From Leptoclinus maculatus (taxonomy: Eukaryota > Chordata > Actinopteri > Perciformes > Stichaeidae), in the NCBI GenBank assembly GCA_032191485.1, contig JAVDOI010000019.1, positions 2,074,612 to 2,138,611 of the forward strand: DNA of 64,000 nucleotides. Direction: 5' to 3'. Made by a program: the position numbers and the translations under genes. The notes beneath the pieces were generated by a model. That model did not search any database. It saw only the letters and a list, made by a program, of their open reading frames with translations, and was not told the origin of the DNA. Positions 36,861 through 47,700 of the stretch are shown in pieces (the first letter of the stretch is position 1; every line of letters begins with the position of its first letter).

Positions 36861-37588
36861 TTTGAACTGCACGTCACTGCAACTCCATAAAGCTTTTAAG
36901 AGCGTTAAGCTCATTGTTTTGGTTTTACAGCACAGTTACTGTATGGTTCAGTCTCATCGCTCTCATCAACTATTTCCAGTAGCAGCAGGCACTAATGAAT
37001 CCACTGCACACATCCTCCCTGGAACAGCAAACAAACAAACATAATTAGCGATTAGCTGGTGGAGAAAGTTAATTACCTGGCAACAAAAAAACGGGTGGCT
37101 CGCAGCAAACAATGCTAACAGTGCAACAATAAACAACAGCAACAGAGCTGGAAGAGCTAACAGTGTTTACCTGGGGGAAATCAGAGGGTGGGCGCTCCGC
37201 CACGACGCCGTTGGTTGAGACACTCACACGTTAATGTATTTACACAGATGGACAGAGAACAGGGTGTGTCCTGGCTGCGCTCTCTATGGAAGTGTGTGTA
37301 CATGAGCGTTAAAGTTCCAGCATGGCTCTGTGTGCACACACTGCAAAAATGCAAACACAATGTTTTGCACATGTGCGATCGTGTTTTAGGTGTGCATGTG
37401 CAGACACACACGTGTGCATATCGGTGTGTTTTTTGGATTTGTGCAGTGTGGGAAAACATGGAGGCCTCTGGTGCACGTGTGTGTGTGTGTGTGTGCGCAT
37501 ATAAGGTGTGGCCTCGGGCATTTTCTCAGAGTGAAACATGAAAGACTTCACATCAGAGTTCTATGAAGTCTTTCACCTGTGTGTTAAA

Positions 37589-37610
37589 GGGGGGGGGGGG
37601 GGGGGGGGGG
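37589..37610 (+). repeat. Poly-G run of 22 bases
   Basis: Uninterrupted G22 followed by CGGGG. Length in an assembly is unreliable for such runs. It lies about 275 bases left of the retrotransposon. Confidence 0.9.
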
Positions 37611-37884
37611 CGGGGACAAAAGAAAAAGGAGAAGTATATGACTTACAATGCAAAGTATAGTAATGCCCGAGGACACAGACATACAGGAACATGACCTCTC
37701 TGTTGTAGCGCGTCATCCTCCCACCGCCTCTCTCAGAAGCTTCTACTATGAGCCCCCTCAGTGTTTACCTCCACGAGAGCCTCATTCTGTGCAGCGTCTA
37801 CAGAAGTAATAATGTGGGGTTAAAACCAGCAGTGCAGATTCATATCTTCCACATAAAAGGGCTCATTATTTTGTTTTGTATTAT

Positions 37885-38007
37885 ATATAGTTTCATAAAC
37901 TTTGTTCAGGAACAGGGCCACGCCCAGAACACAGCTCATTTCCTCTGCACAGAGTATTTAAGCACAACGAACCGCCGTTCACTCCCTCTTCGACTCTCGT
38001 CTTCACA
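37885..38007 (+). repeat. Split direct repeat A1 (5' end of the Ngaro-type element)
   Basis: Starts atatagtttcataaac and ends ctcgtcttcaca. It matches A2 (42612-42734) at a constant offset of 4727 bases with no difference visible. It includes gagtatttaagcac, a possible TATA-like start region. Confidence 0.85.
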
Positions 38008-38116
38008 CGACGTACGACAGACGCTCTCTAACTCAGCAGACGCTCCATTCCTACCCCACATCCCTCTACCTCGACCCCTACCCCACATCCCTCTACCTCG
38101 ACCCTTACCCCACATC

Positions 38117-38420
38117 CAGACGAGCAACGCTCTCTGACTTCGCTTTCATACGATTTAAGACAGACGAGCAACGCTCTCTGACTTCGCTCCAGCATTTCCG
38201 AGTGCTTTCATACGACTTAAGACAGACGAGCAACGCTCTCTGACTTCGCTCCCGCATTTCCGAGTGCTTTCATACGACTTAAGACAGACGAGCAACGCTC
38301 TCTGACTTCGCTCCCGCATTTCCGAGTGCTTTCATACGACTTAAGACAGACGAGCAACGCTCTCTGACTTCGCTCCCGCATTTCCGAGTGCCTTCATACG
38401 ACTTAAGACAGACGAGCAAC
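38117..38420 (+). repeat. 62-bp tandem array inside the Ngaro-type element
   Basis: cagacgagcaacgctctc recurs at 38161, 38223, 38285, 38347 and 38409 (period 62), preceded by a shortened 44-bp unit from 38117. Units carry only single-base differences. Confidence 0.9.
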
Positions 38421-38639
38421 GCTCTCAGACCCAGCTTGCATACGCTTCATCGAGGCACGACAGACAAGCAACATCTTAAAACCGCTTACCTTACAAAGGC
38501 TCTTCCTCAACCTTTCCGGACGACCAGCCATATCCCGTAGCTCCCTCCTTCTCTCACCACGCTTCGTCGCTAGCAACTTCGGCTGCGTTTAGCCATCCAC
38601 ATTTCCCGCAGCTCTCGATAACGATTCTCCGTCAACTCC

Positions 38640-40230
38640 AAGCCGTCCGCCCCCGCCTTCCAACAGCCCGCGGGGAGATCCCGATTCGTCATCGCATCCT
38701 TCGATTCTCCATCTCACTCTTCACCCCACGCCGCTCTCCCGACCGCCGGAAGCCAGGCGCTCGAACGACCGGCGAAACCACCGCGACCCTCATTCTCCAT
38801 TCCGAGGCTCCGACAGTCTCTGCATATCCCACTTCTCCGAGTGGACAGTCTTTCAAACGAAGAAAGCATCCAACGCAACATTCCTTTACATCAGTCCGTT
38901 AAAAAGCAAAACTCTCCAAACCAAACGAGCATCCGTAGCGAAACAGCTCTCTCGCTCTCCGAGCCCCCAGAGCCCTTCCGGGTTTCCGGCATCACGTCAG
39001 GCGCGCGCCGATGGCGTCATGACGCATCACACGGCAGAAGAAGCCATCCATCCACATCAGTCCCTCCAGAGGGCCAGGTCGTATACTCTGATCGTGAATC
39101 TTTAACCTGATCTTAAAACGGCCTATAAGTACCCGATTAGGTTTACGAGCCTGGTACCAAGGCTACGAATTGATCCTCTTCAAGACGAGTCACGATTAAA
39201 TATCCGTTTAAACTGCACGCAGGAGTCAGAGATACGGCTTTCAGTAGGAGAAAGTGTAGTAGCGTAAATTAAGCTGCTGCTTCCAGTCTGCCGTTGGCCT
39301 CGACTTAAACGTGTTTAGAGAAGGGCAGTTGACTGTGTCCCGCCTTAAGTTGTACCATGCCATACTGACTCTGGCTGCCAAGCGCCCTCCGTGCCAGAGA
39401 CATCTCCTCGTAATGTTTTTCCCCCCTAACTTCACGATTAACCCATGCACATTCATCCCTCCATCCTGGCATCCTTTCATGTTTTCTTACTTCCACCTTC
39501 CATGTTCCACCCACTTCGGCTAACTCCTCCCACCTCCACTGGCTACCCCAGCTGCACAGACCGCTCCAACAACAGGGAACAGGTAGGTATATGGCACAGC
39601 TATGGGAGCAGCTCGGGATTGGTTATCTTGCCCAGGGACGCAACAGTCGTTTCTTCCCGCCTATGCCGCCCCCCCCTCTCTCTCTCTTCCTCCACCCCTA
39701 CCCCCACTAGCGTTGCCATCCCGTCATAAACGCGCCTCCTCATTTCCACAGCCGACGTCCTCCGATCTCCCCCCCCCCCCCCCCACACCACTACCAGTTT
39801 CACTCTTAGCCACAGCTAACCCTATACTCTGACAATTCCGAAGTTGTCGGTCCTTCGCCTTCCAACCCGAGGGACATCGTCCCTCCACAACGCCGCTCTT
39901 CCACCCCCCTCGAGATCCTGCCGCTCTAACGGCCAAAACCACAGCGACCCTTCTTCTCCACGCCAACACTCCGATGGCCCCCATACATCCCGCATTTCCG
40001 AGTGGACAGTCTCTCGACTGAAGCATGCACTCACCCAGCTCAACATCCATTTCCACCAGTCCGACAGAAAAGCGAAGCTCTTCAAACCGCTCACGGACGC
40101 TCGGCACTACACGTCCCTCGATCGCAGAGCCAGCGTTAGGCGCTACGTCGACGACGTCACAACGCGCAACACGCTCAGACAAGCCCAGTCACTCACACCA
40201 ACCCCCCTAGAGGGCCAGTTCGTATAGCAC
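38640..40230 (+). pseudogene. Broken gag-like region of the Ngaro-type element, with an internal duplication
   Basis: Two diverged versions of one section are present, at about 38640-39115 and 39845-40230. Both contain the phrase ttccgagtggacagtct and both end with gagggccag-tcgtata. In the second copy an open frame (39844-40227) reads SEWTVSRLKHALTQLNIHF and further on RKAKLFKPL, which looks like a SAP/HeH-type helix-extended-loop-helix. The frame in the first copy is shifted. The gag role is inferred from position and element class. Confidence 0.5.
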
Positions 40231-41079
40231 CTCCTCCTTACTCTCTCCGCATCAGGGCTTTCACCCCGCAGCCTCTTTTCCCCAATCTGCACTTCCAACC
40301 TACGCCCATGCATCCCTTCATCCCAGCATCTTTTCCTCTTCCCTCGCTCCTGCCTTTCCGTTCAACACAACACAGGCTATCGATCACCGGTAACCACCCG
40401 GACCTCGCCCAATTATCGAGCCATCCACACGCAATCTCCCACATCTCCCGGGAATCGCTAACCAAGCTCGACCGCTGCACCCTAACAGCCACTCCCCACC
40501 TGCACAGACATCACCAGGCTCCACCTATTCCCCAGCCTGGCCTACTCCATGAAGTACATAAGAATCGATCACGCCACGTTCCCCATCCGCCTCGCAGGCG
40601 AAGAAGCCGGTCACCCAAGGCAGACATCACCAGCACCTCTCGGTGCATCACCCAATTCTACTGTCACCCACTAGCACGGAAGAGTATTTAATTACGTAGC
40701 CAGCCATGTTGCGGGCCCAGACGCTCAACCATGGCAAATTATTCAAAGCAACCAATTAATATATATTATTTCCGGACCGATTTAAGCCAATCCGGATATT
40801 TTCCCACGGCCTACTTGACGATCTCTCACGGCACACCAGCGAGCTACGGCTCAGTGGTGCAAATCACCGACCTAGACGACTTCCTCACGTCACGCTACCC
40901 AGCACACGGTCTAAAAAAAAAAAAACTCTGCTGTCCTCCACCAGATACAATAAATAGAATCAATAGATTAAACAATCCTCGTTGCCACACATCCCGCTAG
41001 TCGCCGCCACCGTTACAAACCTCCTTGACCACGCCACACTTGACGAAGCACGTAAACCGAGCTAACTAACACCAGTTCC

Positions 41080-41400
41080 TCTCCTCATGGAACGGCATCT
41101 CCTTCTTCCACGACGAACAAATCACCAAGCCGGAAGTCATCCAGCTTTCACAGACGCAGCACCCTCGATCAGCTTCAACGGCTTCTACAGTGACAATCTG
41201 TCCTTGGCCACTCTAATTCTCATCCCCCACACCTTCCTCCGTGATCCACGAAACGCATCCCATAGTTATAGTAGCCATTTTTTGGGGCATTAACGGTCCT
41301 TATAGACCATTGCCATCCACTCAGAATATAGCGCAGATGGCATCCTCAACAAACGTCGCCCCCCCAAGCACTCATCGTACCTCACCGGACAGAACCGATT
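41080..41400 (+). pseudogene. RNase H-like remnant of the Ngaro-type element
   Basis: WNGISFFHDEQIT is followed, after a frameshift, by FTDAAPSISFNGFYSDN, resembling the first catalytic-aspartate motif of YR-retroelement RNase H. Further fragments in other frames, HPIVIVAIFWG and SEYSADGILNKRRP, match the second and third motif regions of the same domain. The three pieces are in different frames, so no intact enzyme can be made. Confidence 0.65.
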
Positions 41401-41599
41401 CTAAGCCTTCATGACTCCTTCAGCCTCCCATTCCTATCACTCGAGATCCTTACCCCCACGAACTTCAGTCACTTATCCATTTCCCTCCTTTAGGTCAAGC
41501 CTCCACCGTACAGGTTTTACGTAGTGGGAAATTAACTTCCACACAACTGTCCTCAGGGGCTCCGTGCCCAGCCTACCCACTCGCACGTCGCCATGCTAC

Positions 41600-42170
41600 T
41601 CGCAGGTCCGTAAAGCCAAACTACGCCTAAACGGCTGCCCCTCACCTCGGACCTCCTCACCAGTGGCATCTTCACCCTCAGCTCAGGTCATCCGTCTCCC
41701 TTCATGGACAAAGCATTAAAAGCCTCGTTCTTGCCAGCTTTGTTCACTGCTCCGAGTTCACCGCCCTGGACTCCAACCATCATCCGTCCCGACACGCCAC
41801 CGCGTCAGACATCATATCCATCCTCCTGACACAGTTGTCTATCACCTCAAATACCGTAAGACCAACCATACGGTCCGCCTCAACCCATCTACCTTTTCCG
41901 ACCAGACTCGTACTCAAGTCCGTACGAACCATCCGGGACTACTTAAGCTCTAGTTCCGCCAGCCAAACTCCCCTGCAAGATCCCCTGTTGCGGTCTCCGG
42001 CTCACCTTTCGCCATATCTTGGCCCGATCCAGAATACTCCGAGTTACTTGGTGCCGCTTCCACCGCTTCAAGCCAAGGATTTCCGACCATCCTCAAGATA
42101 CTTGGTTGTCGGTCTTCACCCGCGTACCTCTCATAAAGTTCGTTCTGACCCGAACGACACCAGAAACGCC
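41600..42170 (+). pseudogene. Tyrosine recombinase remnant of the Ngaro-type element
   Basis: Fragments in different frames follow the order of a YR-retroelement recombinase: LTSDLLTSGIFTLSSG, then CSEFTALDSNHHPSRHATAS, then VVYHLKYRKTNHTVRLNP, then LLGAASTASSQGFPTILKIL. At the conserved H-x-x-R box the frame reads YSELLGAAS, so both the His and the Arg are lost. A stop follows shortly after SSPAYLS, in the region of the expected nucleophilic tyrosine. The enzyme is dead. Confidence 0.75.
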
Positions 42171-42201
42171 CATCGACATCCGTCTTTATGGAGCTATCTT
42201 T

Positions 42202-42614
42202 GGGGACTCTGCACCGCCAGAGCTTCCGAAGAGACAAACCCCACCCTATAAGTCTCCAGTTCCCTCCAGCCACCGGACATCTACGGTCCCCCATCGACCG
42301 CCTAACCTCCTTTCTACAAACCCTCCTCTTCTCCCTTACATCCCTTCATCTCTTTATCCCTACCCTGCATCCCTTCATCCCTCTACCCTACATCCCTTCA
42401 TCCCTCTACCCCTACCCCTACCCTACATCCCTCTACCTCGACCCTACCCCACATCCCTTCATCTCCTCATCCCTACCCCACATCCCATCATCCCTCTACC
42501 CTACTCCCCTTCATCCCTCAACCCCTTCCGCTTCTTGAATCTAACAATCATTCCACGATGCATAAACCTCTCGAAACTCATACTGTTATTGGTGTGGTCC
42601 TTGTTAGTGAAATA
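42202..42614 (+). repeat. Split direct repeat B1
   Basis: 413 bp starting ggggactctgcaccgcc and ending ttgttagtgaaata. It matches B2 at a constant offset of 619 bases with no difference seen. The interior is rich in ccctac/catcccttcatc units. Confidence 0.88.
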
Positions 42615-42734
42615 TAGTTTCATAAACTTTGTTCAGGAACAGGGCCACGCCCAGAACACAGCTCATTTCCTCTGCACAGAGTATTTAAGCACAACGAACC
42701 GCCGTTCACTCCCTCTTCGACTCTCGTCTTCACA
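42612..42734 (+). repeat. Split direct repeat A2
   Basis: Second copy of A1, overlapping the last three bases (ATA) of B1. An 86-bp spacer, including CT repeats, separates it from B2. Confidence 0.85.
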
Positions 42735-42820
42735 TCCCTCCCCCCCGACCCCGTTTTTGTCATCCTCTCTCTCTCTCTCTCCTCTTGCTCTCTCTCTCTC
42801 GCAGGATTTCAGGAACTACG

Positions 42821-43233
42821 GGGGACTCTGCACCGCCAGAGCTTCCGAAGAGACAAACCCCACCCTATAAGTCTCCAGTTCCCTCCAGCCACCGGACATC
42901 TACGGTCCCCCATCGACCGCCTAACCTCCTTTCTACAAACCCTCCTCTTCTCCCTTACATCCCTTCATCTCTTTATCCCTACCCTGCATCCCTTCATCCC
43001 TCTACCCTACATCCCTTCATCCCTCTACCCCTACCCCTACCCTACATCCCTCTACCTCGACCCTACCCCACATCCCTTCATCTCCTCATCCCTACCCCAC
43101 ATCCCATCATCCCTCTACCCTACTCCCCTTCATCCCTCAACCCCTTCCGCTTCTTGAATCTAACAATCATTCCACGATGCATAAACCTCTCGAAACTCAT
43201 ACTGTTATTGGTGTGGTCCTTGTTAGTGAAATA
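42821..43233 (+). repeat. Split direct repeat B2 (3' end of the Ngaro-type element)
   Basis: Second copy of B1. Similarity stops after gtgaaata, beyond which host sequence (aatgtatgtgtac) begins. Confidence 0.88.
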
Positions 43234-44680
43234 AATGTATGTGTACTAATTGTGATAGATAAAAGAGGGGGCGTTTTTATTTTAGCCCTGTAGTTTTACT
43301 ATTTATTTTTTGCTTTTCTCTACTCCGTTTATTCCCTTCTTTAGTCTTTAGTATTTGTTAAGATATGCTATGCATGATCCATACATTTTAGGCAAAGGGT
43401 TGAACCACATAGGCGCCAGTTCCCGGTTAGATTCCCGGCTGACCGGACCGTTTCCCCTTCGCTCTTTCCCCAAGTTTCCTGCCTCTCTCCAGTATTGATA
43501 TCAAATAAAAGGCTTAAAATGGCAAAAAGTATTCTTGAAAAATGTCAGGAGGTATATAACAGGATGAGCATTAAACATAAAATTTTTCCAATGTCTGCCA
43601 AATCAAACCAGAAGAGATTTATACCATTTCTGGAGCTTCGGTTGTGCTGATTGATTCCCCTTCCTGTCAATGCAGTCAGCTGCCATAACAATCCATTCAG
43701 TCAGTTACAGGCTTGATCCACACAGGTGTTTTCACTTTGCCCGGTTAGACCTCCCTTCAGACGGTGTGTGCGTGTACAGACCTCCAGACTTCATTAGAAA
43801 AATGTATGACGTAGCGATTCCACAAAAATACCCCCAGGATTATTGATGCCTCTTTCATCCTGCATCTACCTGTAGGTCGTTATTTACAACATGCAGTCGA
43901 TTTGCACTTTAATAATACCAATAATGCTCAGTTGTTTCCTGGAGAAGCATCAGAGCATGCGCACATATGCATGCATATGCAATGGGAACTGATTTAATTA
44001 CATTTCCTTTGGTATCTTGGAGCTCAAAACACTGTTAAATGGTGCCTGTGAATGGAGCTTTGTATTGAGTGCACGTTGAAAAGTTTATGTGTCTACATCT
44101 TTTATAAAAGTTGGAATTAAACATGTTCATTAGCTTTAACATAGCTGACACGCTATATCCAGTTTTGTAAAAAACAGTATTGTTTTGTTTTTCTACCTGA
44201 CATGTTATGCTATTAATTGCTTCTCTTCCTGGAATAGTAGAATAAGTATACAGCCGGTAGGTAAATGAACAATTAAGACAAATCAGGGCACGCCAGGAAT
44301 TAGCCAGAGGCTGGGAACACACACAGGCATGTAGCATAGAAATGCACCCCACATCGCCACGTAAAAACAGATCTACCTACAGTACGTCTGCTTCAGCTGC
44401 TGGCAACGACGGACAGCAAGGAAAACCATGAATGAAAATAAAGTTACATGTAAAACCAGTGTGTTCAAAGAGCTCTGTGTCATCATGCATAATACTAAAG
44501 CACACATCATGTCTGGCATAGATATTTCATAATCCGGCAGTACCGGATGGATCATATTTCATCACATATATTATATGAGTACTGTGTGTGTGCTGGTGTT
44601 TTACAGGCCTACACATCCACACGAGAAAAGAAAGCTGAAGATACCAAAGAGTGAATGGTCAATTCATGCTCAACTGTTGG

Positions 44681-44731
<51 letters not shown>

Positions 44732-47700
44732 CATGTACAGCTGCCAGCAGTGATCTCAGCTCAGAACCCTGTTGTATAAATTAAACATCCATCGGCTGAG
44801 GTGAATCGAGGTCTGACATCATCTGTGAAGTGATGATTCAGCTGACTGCTACTACTCTGCAAGCACTTAACCAAAGGACAGGATTCACCTTTGTATTGGT
44901 CTTTACTGTCACCGTTTCCTCTTTCTAGGTTTCTTTCCTCCTTTCTCTTCCCTTGATGGAGCTTGTGATGGTCACACCAGCGTTCTAAAACATTTGTTAA
45001 TATCAGATCCCCTCACCCTCACATTTCTAGAGAGAGATCACTTGTTTAACTGTTTTGCCGTTTTATAGTTATTCCGTTCACTTTATGCTTTATTGTGAAG
45101 TCCGTGAGCTTTCATTGAACGGCGTTTGCTGTGTCGTGGCGGCCATTTTTTTTTTTTGCCAGCAACATAATGCATGTTTAGCGGGTTGTTCTCTATCGCT
45201 AAATAGTGAAAGGAAGTGATATATAACGTTTGCAATACATTATCTCCAGTGCCTCACACTCACGCACGGCCACGCTAAACCTTTGCTCTGACGGTCGAGA
45301 CGTGGGACGGTGCAACCGTTCATCGCTGCTTGTTTTAATTATAGCCGTTGTATTTCATCCAAGATTGTTTTGTCAGCCAGTATATTTATGTTTCAATCAG
45401 TTCTGTTGCTGTTTAGTGTGCCGTACATAGACCCTTCTCAAGGCAGACATTTCAAATCTCAAAGCAGGAAAAGCACAGGTGGAATTAATAACATTAACGA
45501 TGTCTCCATTCCATTAAGGTGAGCCGGACGGGATAGATCGTTTTTACGTGATTGTTTAAACCTTTGCTCGTCAACATGTCTGCTGTGAAAAGGCTCTATT
45601 GCATTCAGTACCGGTGACCTCTTTCAGGGCCCACTTAAGTTCATATTCACTTTTTGCGTTGCCTTTCCTGGTTTGGGGAATAGATAAAAAAACCACCACT
45701 TGCTGCAGCTGTCAAACATCTGCAGGTGACTTGGCCTTGCGAAACACAAAACCACCCAAACTGTCTGTGTTCAAGATTCAACAGGTCGCCTCTTGGTATA
45801 CTGTTCAAAGATTGTATGGTGAATAAAAAGTGTAAAATAAAAAAGTGTCCTCCTCTCACTATAAACCCACTTAATACTGTTCTCTCCAACCTTTCTTCCT
45901 CTTTTCCCAGCTTCTGTCTATCCTAAGTAGAGGACAAACCAGTGGGACTGCCCAAAACCGGCTTTTACGGTTGTCCCTTCCTCAACAAATCCATTCTATC
46001 ACCTGTTTATCTACTCTGATTATCATTAGCTCCTACTCGTAGCCTCTCCCGATGTATTCACTTTGTTTTATATTAGCCTATTTTTTGCTTCCATAGGAAA
46101 AAGAGATTCCAACAGGTTTGCGCGACTCTCCGCACGCGACGGGCCATCAGCTTATGTTCCTGTGTCAAAGCTAAGCCTCTAAAAAGCCAAATATTTACGT
46201 GCCTCTGGTCACTGAGAGCAGATTTTGTCAAATGACCAGACTCCGCTATAGTAAAGCCTTCAACTTACATAATCCCCTTTGGAAGTGCTCACAGTTATAC
46301 GCACACACTCAGCGCAGACAAGACAGATCGGATTTATGAATATGGAGATATAAAACCTGCTGCACATCCGGATTTGGCTAAGTTGTGGGTTATTACATCA
46401 TCCCCAGAGCACAGCAGCTTTTTTCTTGGAGAGCAGTAAACTGCTGCTCTTAACATGCATTCAGTGGAGAAGGTCCAGCAAAAGGCTGCGTTGTGGTTCC
46501 ACTTTGCGGCTAACACATTTCACCGAAAAGCGGCGGAGCTTTTGGCTCAATCCCCGTCACACGGCAGGAATGTGGATCCCATAAAGTTACACTCAGGATG
46601 GTGGGACGCATGAATGTCTCCACCACCGCCCACAACTGAGCAGCTGGTGTTGATCATGATGTTAATGTTACCATCATGTAAGCAGCTTGTGATTGGACCC
46701 AGTTGTTGCTGATTCCATATGTTGCATTATTGCAATGTTAAATGTTTCTGGAGTCTGAAAACGTACACGTACTGCTGCCCTTTCATCTTGCTGACAAGGC
46801 ATAAAATGGACAACAGCATTCTGGGCCTCGGACCTTAAAATCCCGTCAGATCGTCTTTAGCATAGCTAAGCATGTTTTCTGGTAGGATGGGAGCATACCA
46901 GAAGACAGGCAAGACAATTGGCAATGGCAAGAGGTTGCTAGATTCATACACACACACACACACACACACTGCAGTCGCCAACCCCCACTGTGTGTGGGTG
47001 CTAACCGCAGCTCATGTTTTTGCAGTGAGCTTTAGCTAAATTAGGCTGTGGATGCATGCCAAGTTGGCCTCGTAATACAGAAAGGAAAACTACCTGATGT
47101 TCCAGTGCTACAAACGCACAAAGTCACATACAGTAGTGCACATAGGTTTAGATCAGTGATTCCCAACAGAGGTACTTGTACCCGAGAAAGTGTACTTATG
47201 TAGTTTCCAGCGGGTACATAGGAAGTTTGTAGCTCAACAAATTAGAAAGTAGTAATTCCATTTTGATTAAAAACAAAAAACCTATTCACCTACTGACTCT
47301 GCTACACTTGGACACTTCATGTCACCATTAAGTGAAATATAGTTAGCAAGCGAGCAGAGATGTAGTTAGATACATTGAAAAGTAACGCTGAGCTAAAAGT
47401 AAGAGATGAATTGTTTGAACACTTAGATAAAAGTGAACATATGGTTCAAATCTTTCTCTAAAAAAGTAATAAACAAATGGTTCAAACGCTGAACTTAAAG
47501 TAATAAACAATGTTTCTAAAAACAATTTACGGGGCCTTTCTTCCTCTTTATTCTAATAGTCTAAATCATGAAAACATGGTTCAGTGCATAAAACATCTAA
47601 TATGTACCAACAATGATCCAAATTCATACCAACATGTTGAAAACAAATCAGAAATCACTCATTATTCAGTGGTGCTCATCAGCAAACATACCTGATCAAA

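Larger units (their letters stand above)
35500..37884. other. Intergenic DNA between the coiled-coil gene and the retrotransposon
   Basis: It holds a four-copy 56-bp tandem repeat (36637-36860), short GT runs and a 22-base G-run (37589-37610). No gene is recognised. Confidence 0.5.
37885..43233 (+). mobile_element. Ngaro-type tyrosine-recombinase retrotransposon with split direct repeats; coding region broken
   Basis: The ends show the order A1 (37885-38007), internal region, B1 (42202-42614), A2 (42612-42734), B2 (42821-43233). The A copies (123 bp) and B copies (413 bp) look identical by eye. This split-direct-repeat order is diagnostic of Ngaro/PAT elements, which insert using a tyrosine recombinase and have no LTRs. 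The internal 4.2 kb is C-rich. It carries a 62-bp tandem array, a duplicated gag-like section with a SAP-like helix motif, an RNase H-like remnant (FTDAAPS at about 41145) and a recombinase remnant (41600-42170), scattered over all three frames with stops. I see no reverse transcriptase motif. The element is on the plus strand and cannot be autonomous as it stands. Confidence 0.82.

Noticed and set aside
37885..43233. LTR retrotransposon
   Set aside because: The direct repeats are split and nested (A1, B1-A2, B2) rather than flanking LTRs, and the enzyme remnant is a tyrosine recombinase, not a DDE integrase.
42019..43234. Proline/serine-rich open frames of up to 283 codons
   Set aside because: They run through the C-rich B repeats and across the B1-A2 junction; the recombinase fragment uses several other frames, so these are not genes.
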